Shown: positions 35,800-44,695 of the stretch, in pieces | Position numbering within the stretch: the stretch's first letter is position 1 | Layout of the letters: every line of letters starts with the position of its first letter | From: Natronincola peptidivorans | GTDB taxonomy: Bacteria > Bacillota > Clostridia > Peptostreptococcales > Natronincolaceae | Direction: 5' to 3' | DNA length: 64,000 bases | Assembly: GCF_900111615.1 (NCBI RefSeq) | Contig: NZ_FOHU01000003.1 | Coordinates: forward strand, 62,001-126,000 | Program-made: the position numbers and the translations under genes | The notes under the pieces: generated by a model | What the model was told of the DNA's origin: nothing | Database searches by the model: none | Seen by the model: the letters and a program-made list of their open reading frames with translations, nothing else

Positions 35800-37239
35800 C
35801 TATAGTATTGGAGAAAACAATCTTGCAACGGATTCTTTAAATCGATGAGAAATGGGTCTTTTTTTGTAATCCTCCAATAATACTTCCTTACTGTGTTGCA
35901 GATCCTTATAATAAATACTTTTCAATTTTTTTGCCATGTCTTCATCATACATAAAAGCATTTACCTCAAAGTTCAACTGTAGACTTCTGATGTCTAAATT
36001 GGCCGTTCCTATAGAAGAAAAATTGTCATCAATAATAAATACCTTACTATGAACAAAGCCCTTTTGATACTGATATATTTTTACTCCCGCCTCTAATAAT
36101 TCACTAAAATGGGATTTGGATGCCCAAAACACTGTTCTATGATCTGGTCTCCCAGGCAGCAAAATCCTGACATCTACCCCTCTGATAGCGGCAGTTTTTA
36201 ATGCCATTAGGATACTTTCATCCGGAACTAAATACGGGGTTGTGATAAAAACACTCCGATTGGCTGTATTAATGGCAGAAAAATATGCCTGGTGAATAGA
36301 TTCCCAATAAGAATCTGGCCCACTGGAGGTAATTTGTACCATTTTTTCACCACAGGCCCCTTGTTTTGGAAAATAAATTTCATCTTCTAACTCCTCTTTG
36401 TTGACGAAGTACCAATCCCTTAAAAAAATCACCTGTAGCATATATACCGCTTCTCCCTGCAGCTTCAAATGAGTATCTCTCCAGAATCCCATCTTCTTAT
36501 TTCTTCCAAGATATTCGTCACCAATATTTACTCCTCCAACAAAGCCCTCTTTTCCGTCTACAACTAGTATCTTTCTATGATTTCTATAGTTCAATCTGCT
36601 CCCGAAAAAAGGCAGTGTTACTGGTAAAAACGCTTTAACCTCGACTCCCGCCTCTATTAAGGGTTGAAAAAAGTTTTTCCTTAATCGCCAGCAGCCTACA
36701 GCATCATAAATTACTCTTACTTCTATTCCTTCCTTTGCCTTTCTTATTAATGCCCTTTGAAACCTTCTGCCTATATCACTATCCTTTATAATAAAATACT
36801 CTAGATGTATATGATGCTTTGCCCTATCGATAGACTTCAACATTTCTCTAAAAGTTTCATAGCCATTGATTAATACAGTTGCATCATTGTTGACGGTAAC
36901 AGGTGCTTCTGAGTTGCTGAGGAGCAGAGGAGCAACTTTTCCGCGCGCATCTGTAAAAGTCTTTTTTAAAAACTCTCCATAGCCTGTAAAGCTTATCTGA
37001 TGATGCAGTAAATGATGAATAATCTTGTAATCTTGTTTGCTTTTCTTTATAAAGGTTTTCTTTTTTCTATGATTTTGACCAATGTATAAATACAAAAACA
37101 TACCTACCACAGGTAAAAAAATCAAAGCCAAAAGCCACGCCACGGTTCTAGAGGGATTCCTATTATCCAATATGATTAATATACTTACTAAAATAGTTGT
37201 TATAGTAAATAAGGTTGCAAATACTCTTAAAATTTCCAT
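35800..37239 (-). CDS. cls: Cardiolipin synthase (phospholipase D family)
   Basis: This 479-residue membrane enzyme condenses two phosphatidylglycerols into cardiolipin and glycerol. Two N-terminal transmembrane helices (residues about 3-55) precede two phospholipase-D motifs: HRKILVVDGKEGFVGG-N in the first half and HSKVFIIDDNFSSIGTAN in the second. Length is typical of Firmicute Cls. It starts with ATG at 37239 behind GAGGGAGGAAG and lies 71 bases downstream of the patatin gene on the same strand, forming a possible lipid-metabolism pair. Confidence 0.94.
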   Translation of the reverse strand: MEILRVFATLFTITTILVSILIILDNRNPSRTVAWLLALIFLPVVGMFLYLYIGQNHRKKKTFIKKSKQDYKIIHHLLHHQISFTGYGEFLKKTFTDARGKVAPLLLSNSEAPVTVNNDATVLINGYETFREMLKSIDRAKHHIHLEYFIIKDSDIGRRFQRALIRKAKEGIEVRVIYDAVGCWRLRKNFFQPLIEAGVEVKAFLPVTLPFFGSRLNYRNHRKILVVDGKEGFVGGVNIGDEYLGRNKKMGFWRDTHLKLQGEAVYMLQVIFLRDWYFVNKEELEDEIYFPKQGACGEKMVQITSSGPDSYWESIHQAYFSAINTANRSVFITTPYLVPDESILMALKTAAIRGVDVRILLPGRPDHRTVFWASKSHFSELLEAGVKIYQYQKGFVHSKVFIIDDNFSSIGTANLDIRSLQLNFEVNAFMYDEDMAKKLKSIYYKDLQHSKEVLLEDYKKRPISHRFKESVARLFSPIL

Positions 37240-37310
37240 AGAAGCTTCCTCCCTCTATCTACTAATCCTTTGCTAATTTTTTCACTTTGGTGCAGCACTA
37301 GAGCCCCTAC

Positions 37311-38531
37311 TTAATCAAACCTCATTTTATGATGCTTACATAGAATTTTTATTGTTTCCTCCAGCAGCTTTTCTTTCTTTAGCTTTAGTAGAAATTCAGC
37401 TTTGATAAGCAGGCCCATATTGCTATTTTTATTGTTTCTTTGACTTTTTTTGTAGGCTTCCATGCTTTTTTTAAATAGCTCTGACAAAGTATAAATATGG
37501 AAAGGATCTATTTGATTATAATGTCCTAAGCCTTCTACAAGTCCAATCATAACATCCTTATAGGAAGCGTTTTCTTCAAGCCCCATAAACGAAACCCATC
37601 TAGGAATAATATCCTCTAATAGAAGCCTATTAGAAGCCTTGGATGGTGATAAACTGTAAAGCTCTGCTAATTCTCTAATGGCCTCCTCATTTATGTTCAT
37701 TAGAAATTTCAGTGCTTCCTCCTCTTGAATATTTGTCTCTATATAATAATTTTTACCCTTTAATCCTTTAAATACTTTTATGGTATCAAAATAACCTAGC
37801 CTTATATTTCTTTGTGCTCTTTTTTTAGTAAAATCCATTATATTTCCTAAATCTTGATTAGGCTGTATGCAGATTACTTTTAAATCAGGATAGTCTGTTT
37901 TTTTAATGCGTCCTCTACTTAGTAGCCGCACTGCTACTATTTCTTTATAGCCTTTATGGTACAACATATCGATTGGTAGATTATTATAGAAGCTTCCATC
38001 TAAAAAATTTTTTCCATCTAGCTTTTTTGATTTAAAGATCGGTAAATAAGAAGAGGCCATAAGATAATCTGCCATCTTGGCTGAAGGTATTTCTTCTTTA
38101 AATATCTCCATTGGTTTGAAATCCGTCAAAGATACAGTAACAAATCCAAAATCCGTCTTTGATTTTCTTATTTTTTCTTCCTTGAGGGTTTGTTTGATTA
38201 GTTTCTCTAAAGGCTTTGTATCAAGTCCAAATCCCTTTACGATTTTCCTTATTTCTTCAAATATAATATGTATATTAGAGGCATTTAGCTGATTTCCTGA
38301 AAGCATTTCATAGATTCTATCATCTATATCCATCACCATATGAGGTGCTATATCATTCCATATCTTATAGGCAATCTCAAAATCCTCCTGTACCATCAAG
38401 GCCCCATTTAGAGCACCTACAGATGTCCCTGTTATCCCTTGAAATTCAAGATTCATTTCCTTAAAGGCCTGCCATGCTCCAATCTGGTAGGCCCCTTTTG
38501 CCCCACCACCCTCTAAAGTTAATCCCAGCAT
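37311..38531 (-). CDS. Patatin-like phospholipase
   Basis: A serine acyl hydrolase of about 406 residues. The oxyanion GGGAKGAYQ is near the N-terminus, the nucleophile elbow GTSVG (Ser) at about residue 36-40 and the catalytic Asp in DGSFYNNLP. The remaining 200 residues are helical and probably regulatory. The enzyme likely releases fatty acids from membrane lipids. The start is set at ATG 38531, six bases after GTGAGG; a GTG at 38543 is possible. It lies upstream of cls on the same strand. Confidence 0.9.
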   Translation of the reverse strand: MLGLTLEGGGAKGAYQIGAWQAFKEMNLEFQGITGTSVGALNGALMVQEDFEIAYKIWNDIAPHMVMDIDDRIYEMLSGNQLNASNIHIIFEEIRKIVKGFGLDTKPLEKLIKQTLKEEKIRKSKTDFGFVTVSLTDFKPMEIFKEEIPSAKMADYLMASSYLPIFKSKKLDGKNFLDGSFYNNLPIDMLYHKGYKEIVAVRLLSRGRIKKTDYPDLKVICIQPNQDLGNIMDFTKKRAQRNIRLGYFDTIKVFKGLKGKNYYIETNIQEEEALKFLMNINEEAIRELAELYSLSPSKASNRLLLEDIIPRWVSFMGLEENASYKDVMIGLVEGLGHYNQIDPFHIYTLSELFKKSMEAYKKSQRNNKNSNMGLLIKAEFLLKLKKEKLLEETIKILCKHHKMRFD

Positions 38532-38543
38532 TTGTTTCCTCAC

Positions 38544-38999
38544 TTCCTTATCTTAGAATAATCACTATCATTCATTATTTCCTTATTTATATTATATTCA
38601 TTATTTATCTCTATTGTGTTGCTTATTAATTAAATGATACTACATATCCATTTATTACCTCAAGGAAATTGCAGCTTTTTCTTGTTTTTATCCCCAATAA
38701 TCATGTATAATATTTTTGTAGTTAAAATAATATAATAAGTTTTAAAATTTTTTTGTAAGTTCTAGGATGGTCAAGATTTTATAGTTTTATCTTTTTAGGT
38801 CTAGACTTCGACTACTTTTAACTGAAATTATGTTAAGTTAGCATATTGCTAGCCTCTGTTTACACCATGGATAAGACACCTTAGTTTTACAGATGTATAG
38901 CAATGTGCTTTTTATTATTCAGTAATGTCGAAAATTGTCGAAATTGTCTTGAATCCTAAAAACTTAAAAAAGAAAGATTATTCAAAGGGGGAAATAAAT
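38544..38999 (+). promoter_or_regulatory. Leader and regulatory region of the first oligopeptide operon
   Basis: A 456-base AT-rich divergent spacer without a convincing ORF. A possible promoter is TTGTTT (38682-38687) with TATAAT (38706-38711), which would give a leader of nearly 300 bases. Two direct TGTCGAA motifs (38926-38932 and 38936-38942), ten bases apart, match the Spo0A box TGNCGAA. A short hairpin (tagca/tgcta) lies near 38840-38855. No known riboswitch was recognised. Confidence 0.5.
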
Positions 39000-40541
39000 A
39001 TGTTCAAGAAAAAAACAGTTATTATTGTAAGTTTAATGCTTGTACTGGCATTAGTTGCTGTTGGTTGCAGTAGTAATGAAGCTTCCGTTACACCAGCAGA
39101 TCCAAACAAGTTGGTTGTAGCCCAAGCCTCTGATGCTGTATCCTTAGATCCACATGCAGAGAATGATAATGCTTCTGCAAGGGTTATGAAACAAATGTAT
39201 GAAACGCTTGTTGAGCAAGATGAAACTATGGAAATAGCGTCAGGCTTAGCTGTAAGCTGGGAACAAGTAGATGAAAGAACCTATGAGTTCCAGCTAAAAG
39301 AAGGTGTTAAATTCCACAATGGTGAAGAAATGACAGCTGATGACGTAGTTTTTACTTTTAAAAGAGCTGCTGTTTCTCCTAGAGTAGCTGCTATCGTAGG
39401 TGTTCTTGATGCAGATGCCATTGAAGCTGTTGATACCTATACTGTTAGAGTTGCTACAAAAGAGCCTTTTGCACCAATCTTAGCCCACTTAGCTCATCCT
39501 GCAGCTAGTATCTTAAATGAAAAGGCTGTTACAGAAGCTGGGGCTGACTATGGTCAAAAACCAGTAGGTACAGGGCCTTATATGCTTGAAAACTGGCAAA
39601 AAGATGAATTTGTTGAATTAATAAAATTTGAAGACTATCATGATGAAACAAGAATGGCTAATATTGAAACGGTTGTTTTTAGAGCCATCTCTGAAGCTGG
39701 TAACAGAACTATCGAATTAGAAACTGGTGGAATTGATATCGCTTATGATATCCCAGCTATGGATGTTAATAGAGTTGAAGAACATGCTAACTTAAACTTA
39801 ATTAGAGACATGAACTTCTCTACAACTTACATTGGCTTTAATGCTGAAAAAGAGCCCTTCAATGATGTAAGAGTGCGTCAAGCCATCAACTATGCTTTAA
39901 ACATGGATGCTATTGTTGGTGCTGCCTACGATGGTATCGGTACACCAGCTAAAGGGCCTTTAGGTGCCAACGTTTGGGGTGCTAACCTAGACCTTGAAGC
40001 TTATGGTCATAATGTTGAAAAAGCTAAAGAATTAATGAAGGAAGCTGGATATGAGGACGGTTTCTCAACAGAAATCTGGACCAACCAAAATCCACAAAGA
40101 ATTGCTGTTATGGAAACGGTACAAAACCAATTACGTGAAATTGGTATTACAGTTGAAACTCGTGTTTTAGACTGGGGTGTTTTCTTACAGGATACAGAAG
40201 ATGGTAAACACGACATGATTGTACTTGGTTGGGGTACAGTAACTGGAGACCCAGATTACGGTTTATATGTACTGTTCCACTCAGATGCTCATGGTGCAGC
40301 TGGTAACAGAACTTTCTATACCAACCCTAGAGTAGATGAGTTATTAGACTTAGGAAGAGTAACAGCTGATCCAGAAGAAAGAGCTGCTATTTATCATGAG
40401 GCACAAGAAATTATCCGTGAAGATGCTCCATGGGTGTTCACATGGAATGGTGAAGAGATTACTGGTGTAAAAAGCTATGTAAAAGGTTTCAAAAACCATC
40501 CTGCAGGTCACCACACATTATGGAATGTATCTTACGAATAA
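39000..40541 (+). CDS. Oligopeptide/dipeptide ABC transporter substrate-binding lipoprotein (copy 1)
   Basis: This 513-residue solute-binding protein of family 5 has a lipoprotein signal with Cys23 in LVAVGC. Typical SBP_bac_5 features are LDPHAENDNASARVMKQMYE, the motif GVKFHNGEEMTADDVVFTFKRA and NVRQAINYALN-like VRVRQAINYALNMDA. It captures peptides (or related ligands) outside the cell for the following permease. The start ATG at 39000 follows AAAGGGGGAAA. It is the first gene of a five-gene operon that is repeated immediately downstream. A conserved hairpin separates it from the permease gene, as often seen to favour production of the binding protein. Confidence 0.93.
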   Translation: MFKKKTVIIVSLMLVLALVAVGCSSNEASVTPADPNKLVVAQASDAVSLDPHAENDNASARVMKQMYETLVEQDETMEIASGLAVSWEQVDERTYEFQLKEGVKFHNGEEMTADDVVFTFKRAAVSPRVAAIVGVLDADAIEAVDTYTVRVATKEPFAPILAHLAHPAASILNEKAVTEAGADYGQKPVGTGPYMLENWQKDEFVELIKFEDYHDETRMANIETVVFRAISEAGNRTIELETGGIDIAYDIPAMDVNRVEEHANLNLIRDMNFSTTYIGFNAEKEPFNDVRVRQAINYALNMDAIVGAAYDGIGTPAKGPLGANVWGANLDLEAYGHNVEKAKELMKEAGYEDGFSTEIWTNQNPQRIAVMETVQNQLREIGITVETRVLDWGVFLQDTEDGKHDMIVLGWGTVTGDPDYGLYVLFHSDAHGAAGNRTFYTNPRVDELLDLGRVTADPEERAAIYHEAQEIIREDAPWVFTWNGEEITGVKSYVKGFKNHPAGHHTLWNVSYE

Positions 40542-40581
40542 AAGCTTAGACAATTATCTTTGAAAAATCAATAATCCTACA

Positions 40582-40617
40582 GAATATAGTGTCATATTTC
40601 CATATGACACTATATTC
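40582..40617 (+). terminator. Intra-operon hairpin after binding-protein gene (copy 1)
   Basis: A perfect 16-bp stem (gaatatagtgtcatat / atatgacactatattc) with loop ttcc lies between the binding-protein and permease genes. There is no strong T-run, so it is likely a 3'-end stabiliser or partial attenuator. Nearly the same hairpin recurs in copy 2 at 46280-46314. Confidence 0.8.
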
Positions 40618-40670
40618 ATTATGACGAAATTTTAACAATAGTTATTAAATTAAGAAAAAGGAGGACCATT

Positions 40671-41600
40671 ATGCATAAGTATATCCTTCGAAGACTTTTG
40701 ATGTTAATCCCCGTTATGCTGGGAGTATCCTTCATTGTCTTCACTATGATGTATATAACACCTGGAGATCCTGCAAGAATGATGCTAGGGGAAACAGCGG
40801 CGCCGGAGGCGGTTGAGCAGCTTAGAAGCGAATTAGGACTGAACGATGGCTTCTTTACTCAATATGGAAGATTTATTTATAACCTAGTAGTACACCAAGA
40901 TTTAGGTCGTTCTTATAAAACCAATGTACCGGTAATGACTGAAATCCTAGGCCGGTTCCCTACTACACTAAAGCTGGCTTCTCTAGGGGTTCTGGTGGCG
41001 GTAATTATAGGTATTCCTACGGGAATTATTTCAGCTACAAAACAGTATTCTGCATTTGATAATGTTTCTATGGTTGGAGCCCTATTAGGGGTATCGATGC
41101 CAAACTTTTGGCAAGGTATTATGCTAATCCTGTTATTCGCCGTCTATTTAGGTTGGCTTCCTGCTTCAGGATTCTCCACCCCGAAGGAAATGATTTTGCC
41201 AGCCATTACTTTAGGTACCAGTTCGGCAGCTATCATTACCCGTATGACTCGTTCCAGTATGCTGGAGGTTATAAGACAGGACTATATTAGAACTGCTAGA
41301 GCAAAGGGACAGGTGGAATCTGTTATTACGAACCGTCATGCTTTGAAAAATGCACTTATTCCTATCGTTACTGTTGTTGGACTACAGTTTGGTTATTTGC
41401 TAGGAGGAGCTGTATTAACAGAGTCTATCTTTAGTGTTCCTGGCCTTGGAAGATTGATGGTAGACGCCATTAGCTCAAAGAATTATCCTGTGGTTCAGGG
41501 TGGCGTATTGTTTATTGCTTTAACCTTTAGTGTTGTGAACCTTTTCGTAGATATATTATATGCCTTCCTTGATCCGCGAATTAAGTCTCAATACAAGTAA
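40671..41600 (+). CDS. Oligopeptide ABC permease, DppB/OppB type (copy 1)
   Basis: This 309-residue membrane protein has six transmembrane segments and the family N-terminus YILRRLLMLIPVMLGVSFIVFTM, then PGDPAR. The EAA contact loop is YIRTARAKGQVESVITNRHALKNALIP. It forms a heterodimeric channel with the DppC protein encoded next. ATG at 40671 behind AAAGGAGG. Confidence 0.95.
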   Translation: MHKYILRRLLMLIPVMLGVSFIVFTMMYITPGDPARMMLGETAAPEAVEQLRSELGLNDGFFTQYGRFIYNLVVHQDLGRSYKTNVPVMTEILGRFPTTLKLASLGVLVAVIIGIPTGIISATKQYSAFDNVSMVGALLGVSMPNFWQGIMLILLFAVYLGWLPASGFSTPKEMILPAITLGTSSAAIITRMTRSSMLEVIRQDYIRTARAKGQVESVITNRHALKNALIPIVTVVGLQFGYLLGGAVLTESIFSVPGLGRLMVDAISSKNYPVVQGGVLFIALTFSVVNLFVDILYAFLDPRIKSQYK

Positions 41601-41630
41601 GGAATAGAAAGTATAGAAGGAGGTAACTTT

Positions 41631-42539
41631 ATGGCGAATGTAAATCCAGCTATGGATGGAAAAATTCCTCAAGCTGATGTAAAAATAGCGAAAAAGAAAA
41701 GAAGCCAATGGTTTGAAGTTTGGTTAAGACTGAAAAAAAGTAAGGCTGCTATGGTTGGTTTAGCAATTATTGTTATCTTAATATTCTCTGCCATCTTTGC
41801 AGATTTTATTGCACCAGAAGGAATCGATGATCAAGATTTAGATAGAAGATTTGTATCTCCAAGTGCTGAGCATTTCATGGGCACAGACCATTTAGGTAGA
41901 GATATCTTTAGTAGAATTGTTTATGGTTCTAGAATTTCTCTACAGGTAGGGTTTATTGCCGTAGGTATTGCTGCCTTAGCCGGTGGAAGCTTAGGGGCTA
42001 TTGCAGGTTATTATGGTGGAAAGCTGGATAACGGCATCATGCGGGCTATGGATATCTTATTGGCTATTCCAAGTATCCTTTTAGCCATCTCCATTGTGGC
42101 TGCCCTAGGTCCTAGTTTAGCCAATGTTATGATTGCTGTAGGTATCAGCTCAATGCCTTCCTATGCCCGTATCGTTAGAGCTTCGGTATTGACAATTAAG
42201 GACCAAGAGTTTGTTGAGGCAGCCAAGGCAATAGGGGCCAATGATTTAAGAATTATCATCAAGCACATTCTTCCTAACGCTATGGCTCCTATCATTGTAC
42301 AAGCTACCCTTGGTGTAGCTGGCGCTATATTATCAGCAGCCGGATTGAGTTTTATTGGATTAGGTATTCAGCCTCCAAATCCTGAGTGGGGAAGTATGTT
42401 GGCCTCAGGAAGACATTATATCCGTGATTATTGGCATATTGCTACTTTCCCTGGGTTAACTATTATGATAACAATCTTTGGTTTAAATCTATTGGGAGAC
42501 GGTTTAAGAGATGCACTGGATCCTAGATTGAAAAACTAA
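41631..42539 (+). CDS. Oligopeptide ABC permease, DppC/OppC type (copy 1)
   Basis: This 302-residue membrane protein has six transmembrane helices, the OppC N-terminal domain and FMGTDHLGRDIFSRIVYGSRISL. The EAA loop is FVEAAKAIGANDLRIIIKHILPN. Partner of the preceding DppB protein. ATG at 41631 after AAGGAGGTAA. About thirteen residues longer at the N-terminus than its copy-2 relative. Confidence 0.95.
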   Translation: MANVNPAMDGKIPQADVKIAKKKRSQWFEVWLRLKKSKAAMVGLAIIVILIFSAIFADFIAPEGIDDQDLDRRFVSPSAEHFMGTDHLGRDIFSRIVYGSRISLQVGFIAVGIAALAGGSLGAIAGYYGGKLDNGIMRAMDILLAIPSILLAISIVAALGPSLANVMIAVGISSMPSYARIVRASVLTIKDQEFVEAAKAIGANDLRIIIKHILPNAMAPIIVQATLGVAGAILSAAGLSFIGLGIQPPNPEWGSMLASGRHYIRDYWHIATFPGLTIMITIFGLNLLGDGLRDALDPRLKN

Positions 42540-42557
42540 TTGGGAAGGATGAAAATC

Positions 42558-43529
42558 GTGAGTAAAAAAGAAAAGTTATTGGAAATAAAGGATTTAACTA
42601 TTCACTATGTTACTGATGATGGTACCGTCCGTGCCGTTGAAAATATGAGTTTAGAGATTGGTAAAGGGGAAACCTTAGGTTTAGTGGGAGAAACTGGAGC
42701 TGGAAAAACCACCACTGCCCTAGGTATTATGCAGTTGATTCCAAACCCTCCTGGGAAAATTATAAGTGGTGAAATCATCTATGAAGGGGAAAACCTAATA
42801 GGTAAATCCCCGGCGGAGCTTAGAAAAATTAGGGGAAACAATATTTCCATGATTTTTCAAGATCCTATGACCTCTCTAAACCCTGTTATGACAGTAGGAG
42901 AGCAGATTGCTGAAGTAATTAAGCTGCATCAAAAGGTAAATGCAACAGAGGCTGTTCTTAAAGCTCAAGAAATGTTAGAAACCGTTGGTATTCCTGGAGA
43001 AAGACATAAGGAATATCCCCATCAGTTCAGTGGTGGTATGCGTCAAAGAGTTGTTATTGCCATTGCTTTAGCATGTAATCCAAATCTCCTGATTGCTGAT
43101 GAGCCTACTACAGCACTAGATGTAACTATTCAAGCTCAGGTATTGACTTTAATGAAAAAACTTAAGGAAGAGTTTGAAACTTCTATGATTATGATTACCC
43201 ATGACTTAGGTATTGTAGCTGAGATATGCGATAAGGTTGCTATTATGTATGCAGGAAATGTTGTAGAGTATACTGACGTAGAATCTTTATTTACTAGTCC
43301 GAAGCACCCTTATACTATCGGATTGTTTAATTCTATACCAAATATCGAAGAGGATATGGAGGCCTTACAACCTATTAAAGGTCTAATGCCAGATCCCACT
43401 GATTTACCCAGTGGATGTCCTTTCCATCCTAGATGTCCAAAGGCAACAGCAGTCTGTTCTGAAAGACAGCCAGCGCCTATTGAGGTAGCTGAAGGCCACT
43501 TTGTTTCTTGTCATTTATTCGAAAAGTAA
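42558..43529 (+). CDS. Oligopeptide ABC ATPase, DppD/OppD type (copy 1)
   Basis: This 323-residue ATPase has Walker A (GETGAGKTT), signature (FSGGMRQRV), Walker B (LLIADEP) and the C-terminal oligopeptide domain. That domain holds four cysteines ([15 protein letters not shown] ... VSCHLF), a motif that in some DppD proteins carries a 4Fe-4S cluster. The start is taken at GTG 42558, eight bases after GGGAAGGA; upstream TTG and ATG codons are less well placed. Confidence 0.93.
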   Translation: MSKKEKLLEIKDLTIHYVTDDGTVRAVENMSLEIGKGETLGLVGETGAGKTTTALGIMQLIPNPPGKIISGEIIYEGENLIGKSPAELRKIRGNNISMIFQDPMTSLNPVMTVGEQIAEVIKLHQKVNATEAVLKAQEMLETVGIPGERHKEYPHQFSGGMRQRVVIAIALACNPNLLIADEPTTALDVTIQAQVLTLMKKLKEEFETSMIMITHDLGIVAEICDKVAIMYAGNVVEYTDVESLFTSPKHPYTIGLFNSIPNIEEDMEALQPIKGLMPDPTDLPSGCPFHPRCPKATAVCSERQPAPIEVAEGHFVSCHLFEK

Positions 43530-43549
43530 ATTAGATAGGTGGTGAAAAT

Positions 43550-44506
43550 ATGGCAAAAAAATTAATTGAAGTAAAAAACCTGAAGAAATATTTTGAAACG
43601 AAAAGAGGGTTATTACACGCTGTAGATGGCGTTAACTTTTATATAAATGAAGGGGAAACCTTAGGTTTGGTTGGAGAATCCGGCTGCGGAAAATCAACAA
43701 CCGGAAGGGTAGTTTTAAGACTTCTAGAGGCTACCGATGGTGAAATTTTCTTTGAAGGCAAAAATATCTTGGATTACAGCAAGCAGCAAATGCGTGAAAT
43801 GAGAAGGCAAATGCAAATTGTATTCCAAGATCCCTTTGCCTCCTTGAATCCAAGGATGAGTGTTGCTCAAATTATTGCTGAACCCTTAGAAATCAATAAA
43901 GTTTATTCATCAAAAGCTGAAATGAATAAAAAGGTTAAGGAATTAATGGATACTGTTGGTTTAGCTGAGAGGTTGGTAAATGTCTATCCTCATGAGTTAG
44001 ACGGTGGTAGACGTCAAAGAATTGGTATTGCAAGAGCTTTGGCATTAAACCCTAAGTTTATCGTTCAAGATGAGCCAGTATCGGCTCTAGACGTATCCAT
44101 TCAGGCTCAGATTCTAAACCTAATGGATCGATTGCAAAAGGAGTTAGGCTTAACCTACTTGTTTATCTCTCATGATTTAAGTGTTGTTAAACACGTAAGT
44201 GATAGAATTGCTGTTATGTATTTAGGTAAAGTTGTAGAGCTTTCAGATTATAAATCTATGTTTAAAAGCCCTCTTCATCCTTATACACAAGCGTTATTAT
44301 CAGCTATTCCCGTACCAGAGATAGGTGTCAAAAGAGAAAGGATCATTTTAGAGGGTGATGTCCCAAGTCCAATTAATCCACCAGAGGGTTGTAGATTTTA
44401 TGGTAGATGTAGACATCGTCAGGATATCTGTAAACAACAGACTCCTCAGTTAAAGGACATGGGTAACGAAAGATATGTTGCATGTCATTTTGCAGGAAAT
44501 TTATAA
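43550..44506 (+). CDS. Oligopeptide ABC ATPase, DppF/OppF type (copy 1)
   Basis: This 318-residue ATPase has Walker A (GESGCGKST), a signature segment reading [10 protein letters not shown] (the family usually has LSGGQRQR-like) and Walker B (FIVQDEP). It ends in the Cys-rich oligopeptide domain ([15 protein letters not shown]). The variation Asp for Ser and Arg for Gln in the signature motif, and the Q in place of the first Walker B hydrophobic neighbour, occur in both operon copies. Last gene of operon 1, closed by the terminator at 44524. Confidence 0.93.
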   Translation: MAKKLIEVKNLKKYFETKRGLLHAVDGVNFYINEGETLGLVGESGCGKSTTGRVVLRLLEATDGEIFFEGKNILDYSKQQMREMRRQMQIVFQDPFASLNPRMSVAQIIAEPLEINKVYSSKAEMNKKVKELMDTVGLAERLVNVYPHELDGGRRQRIGIARALALNPKFIVQDEPVSALDVSIQAQILNLMDRLQKELGLTYLFISHDLSVVKHVSDRIAVMYLGKVVELSDYKSMFKSPLHPYTQALLSAIPVPEIGVKRERIILEGDVPSPINPPEGCRFYGRCRHRQDICKQQTPQLKDMGNERYVACHFAGNL

Positions 44507-44523
44507 TGATTTAGTTTAGTAGT

Positions 44524-44554
44524 AGCCAAGGGATTTATGCCCTTGGCTTTTTTA
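44524..44554 (+). terminator. Terminator of the first oligopeptide operon
   Basis: agccaaggg and cccttggct pair perfectly around a short loop and are followed by six T residues. It separates the two operon copies. Confidence 0.92.
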
Positions 44555-44695
44555 TGTATGTACTTACAATCCTACTAGAAAAATCTGTTAATTATTTTTA
44601 TTCTATAAAACCCTTTTTAAACATAAAAATATTACAAGCTTCACATTATTATCTTTTTATAGAAAATAGATTAATGTTTAAAGGGGGAAATCTTT

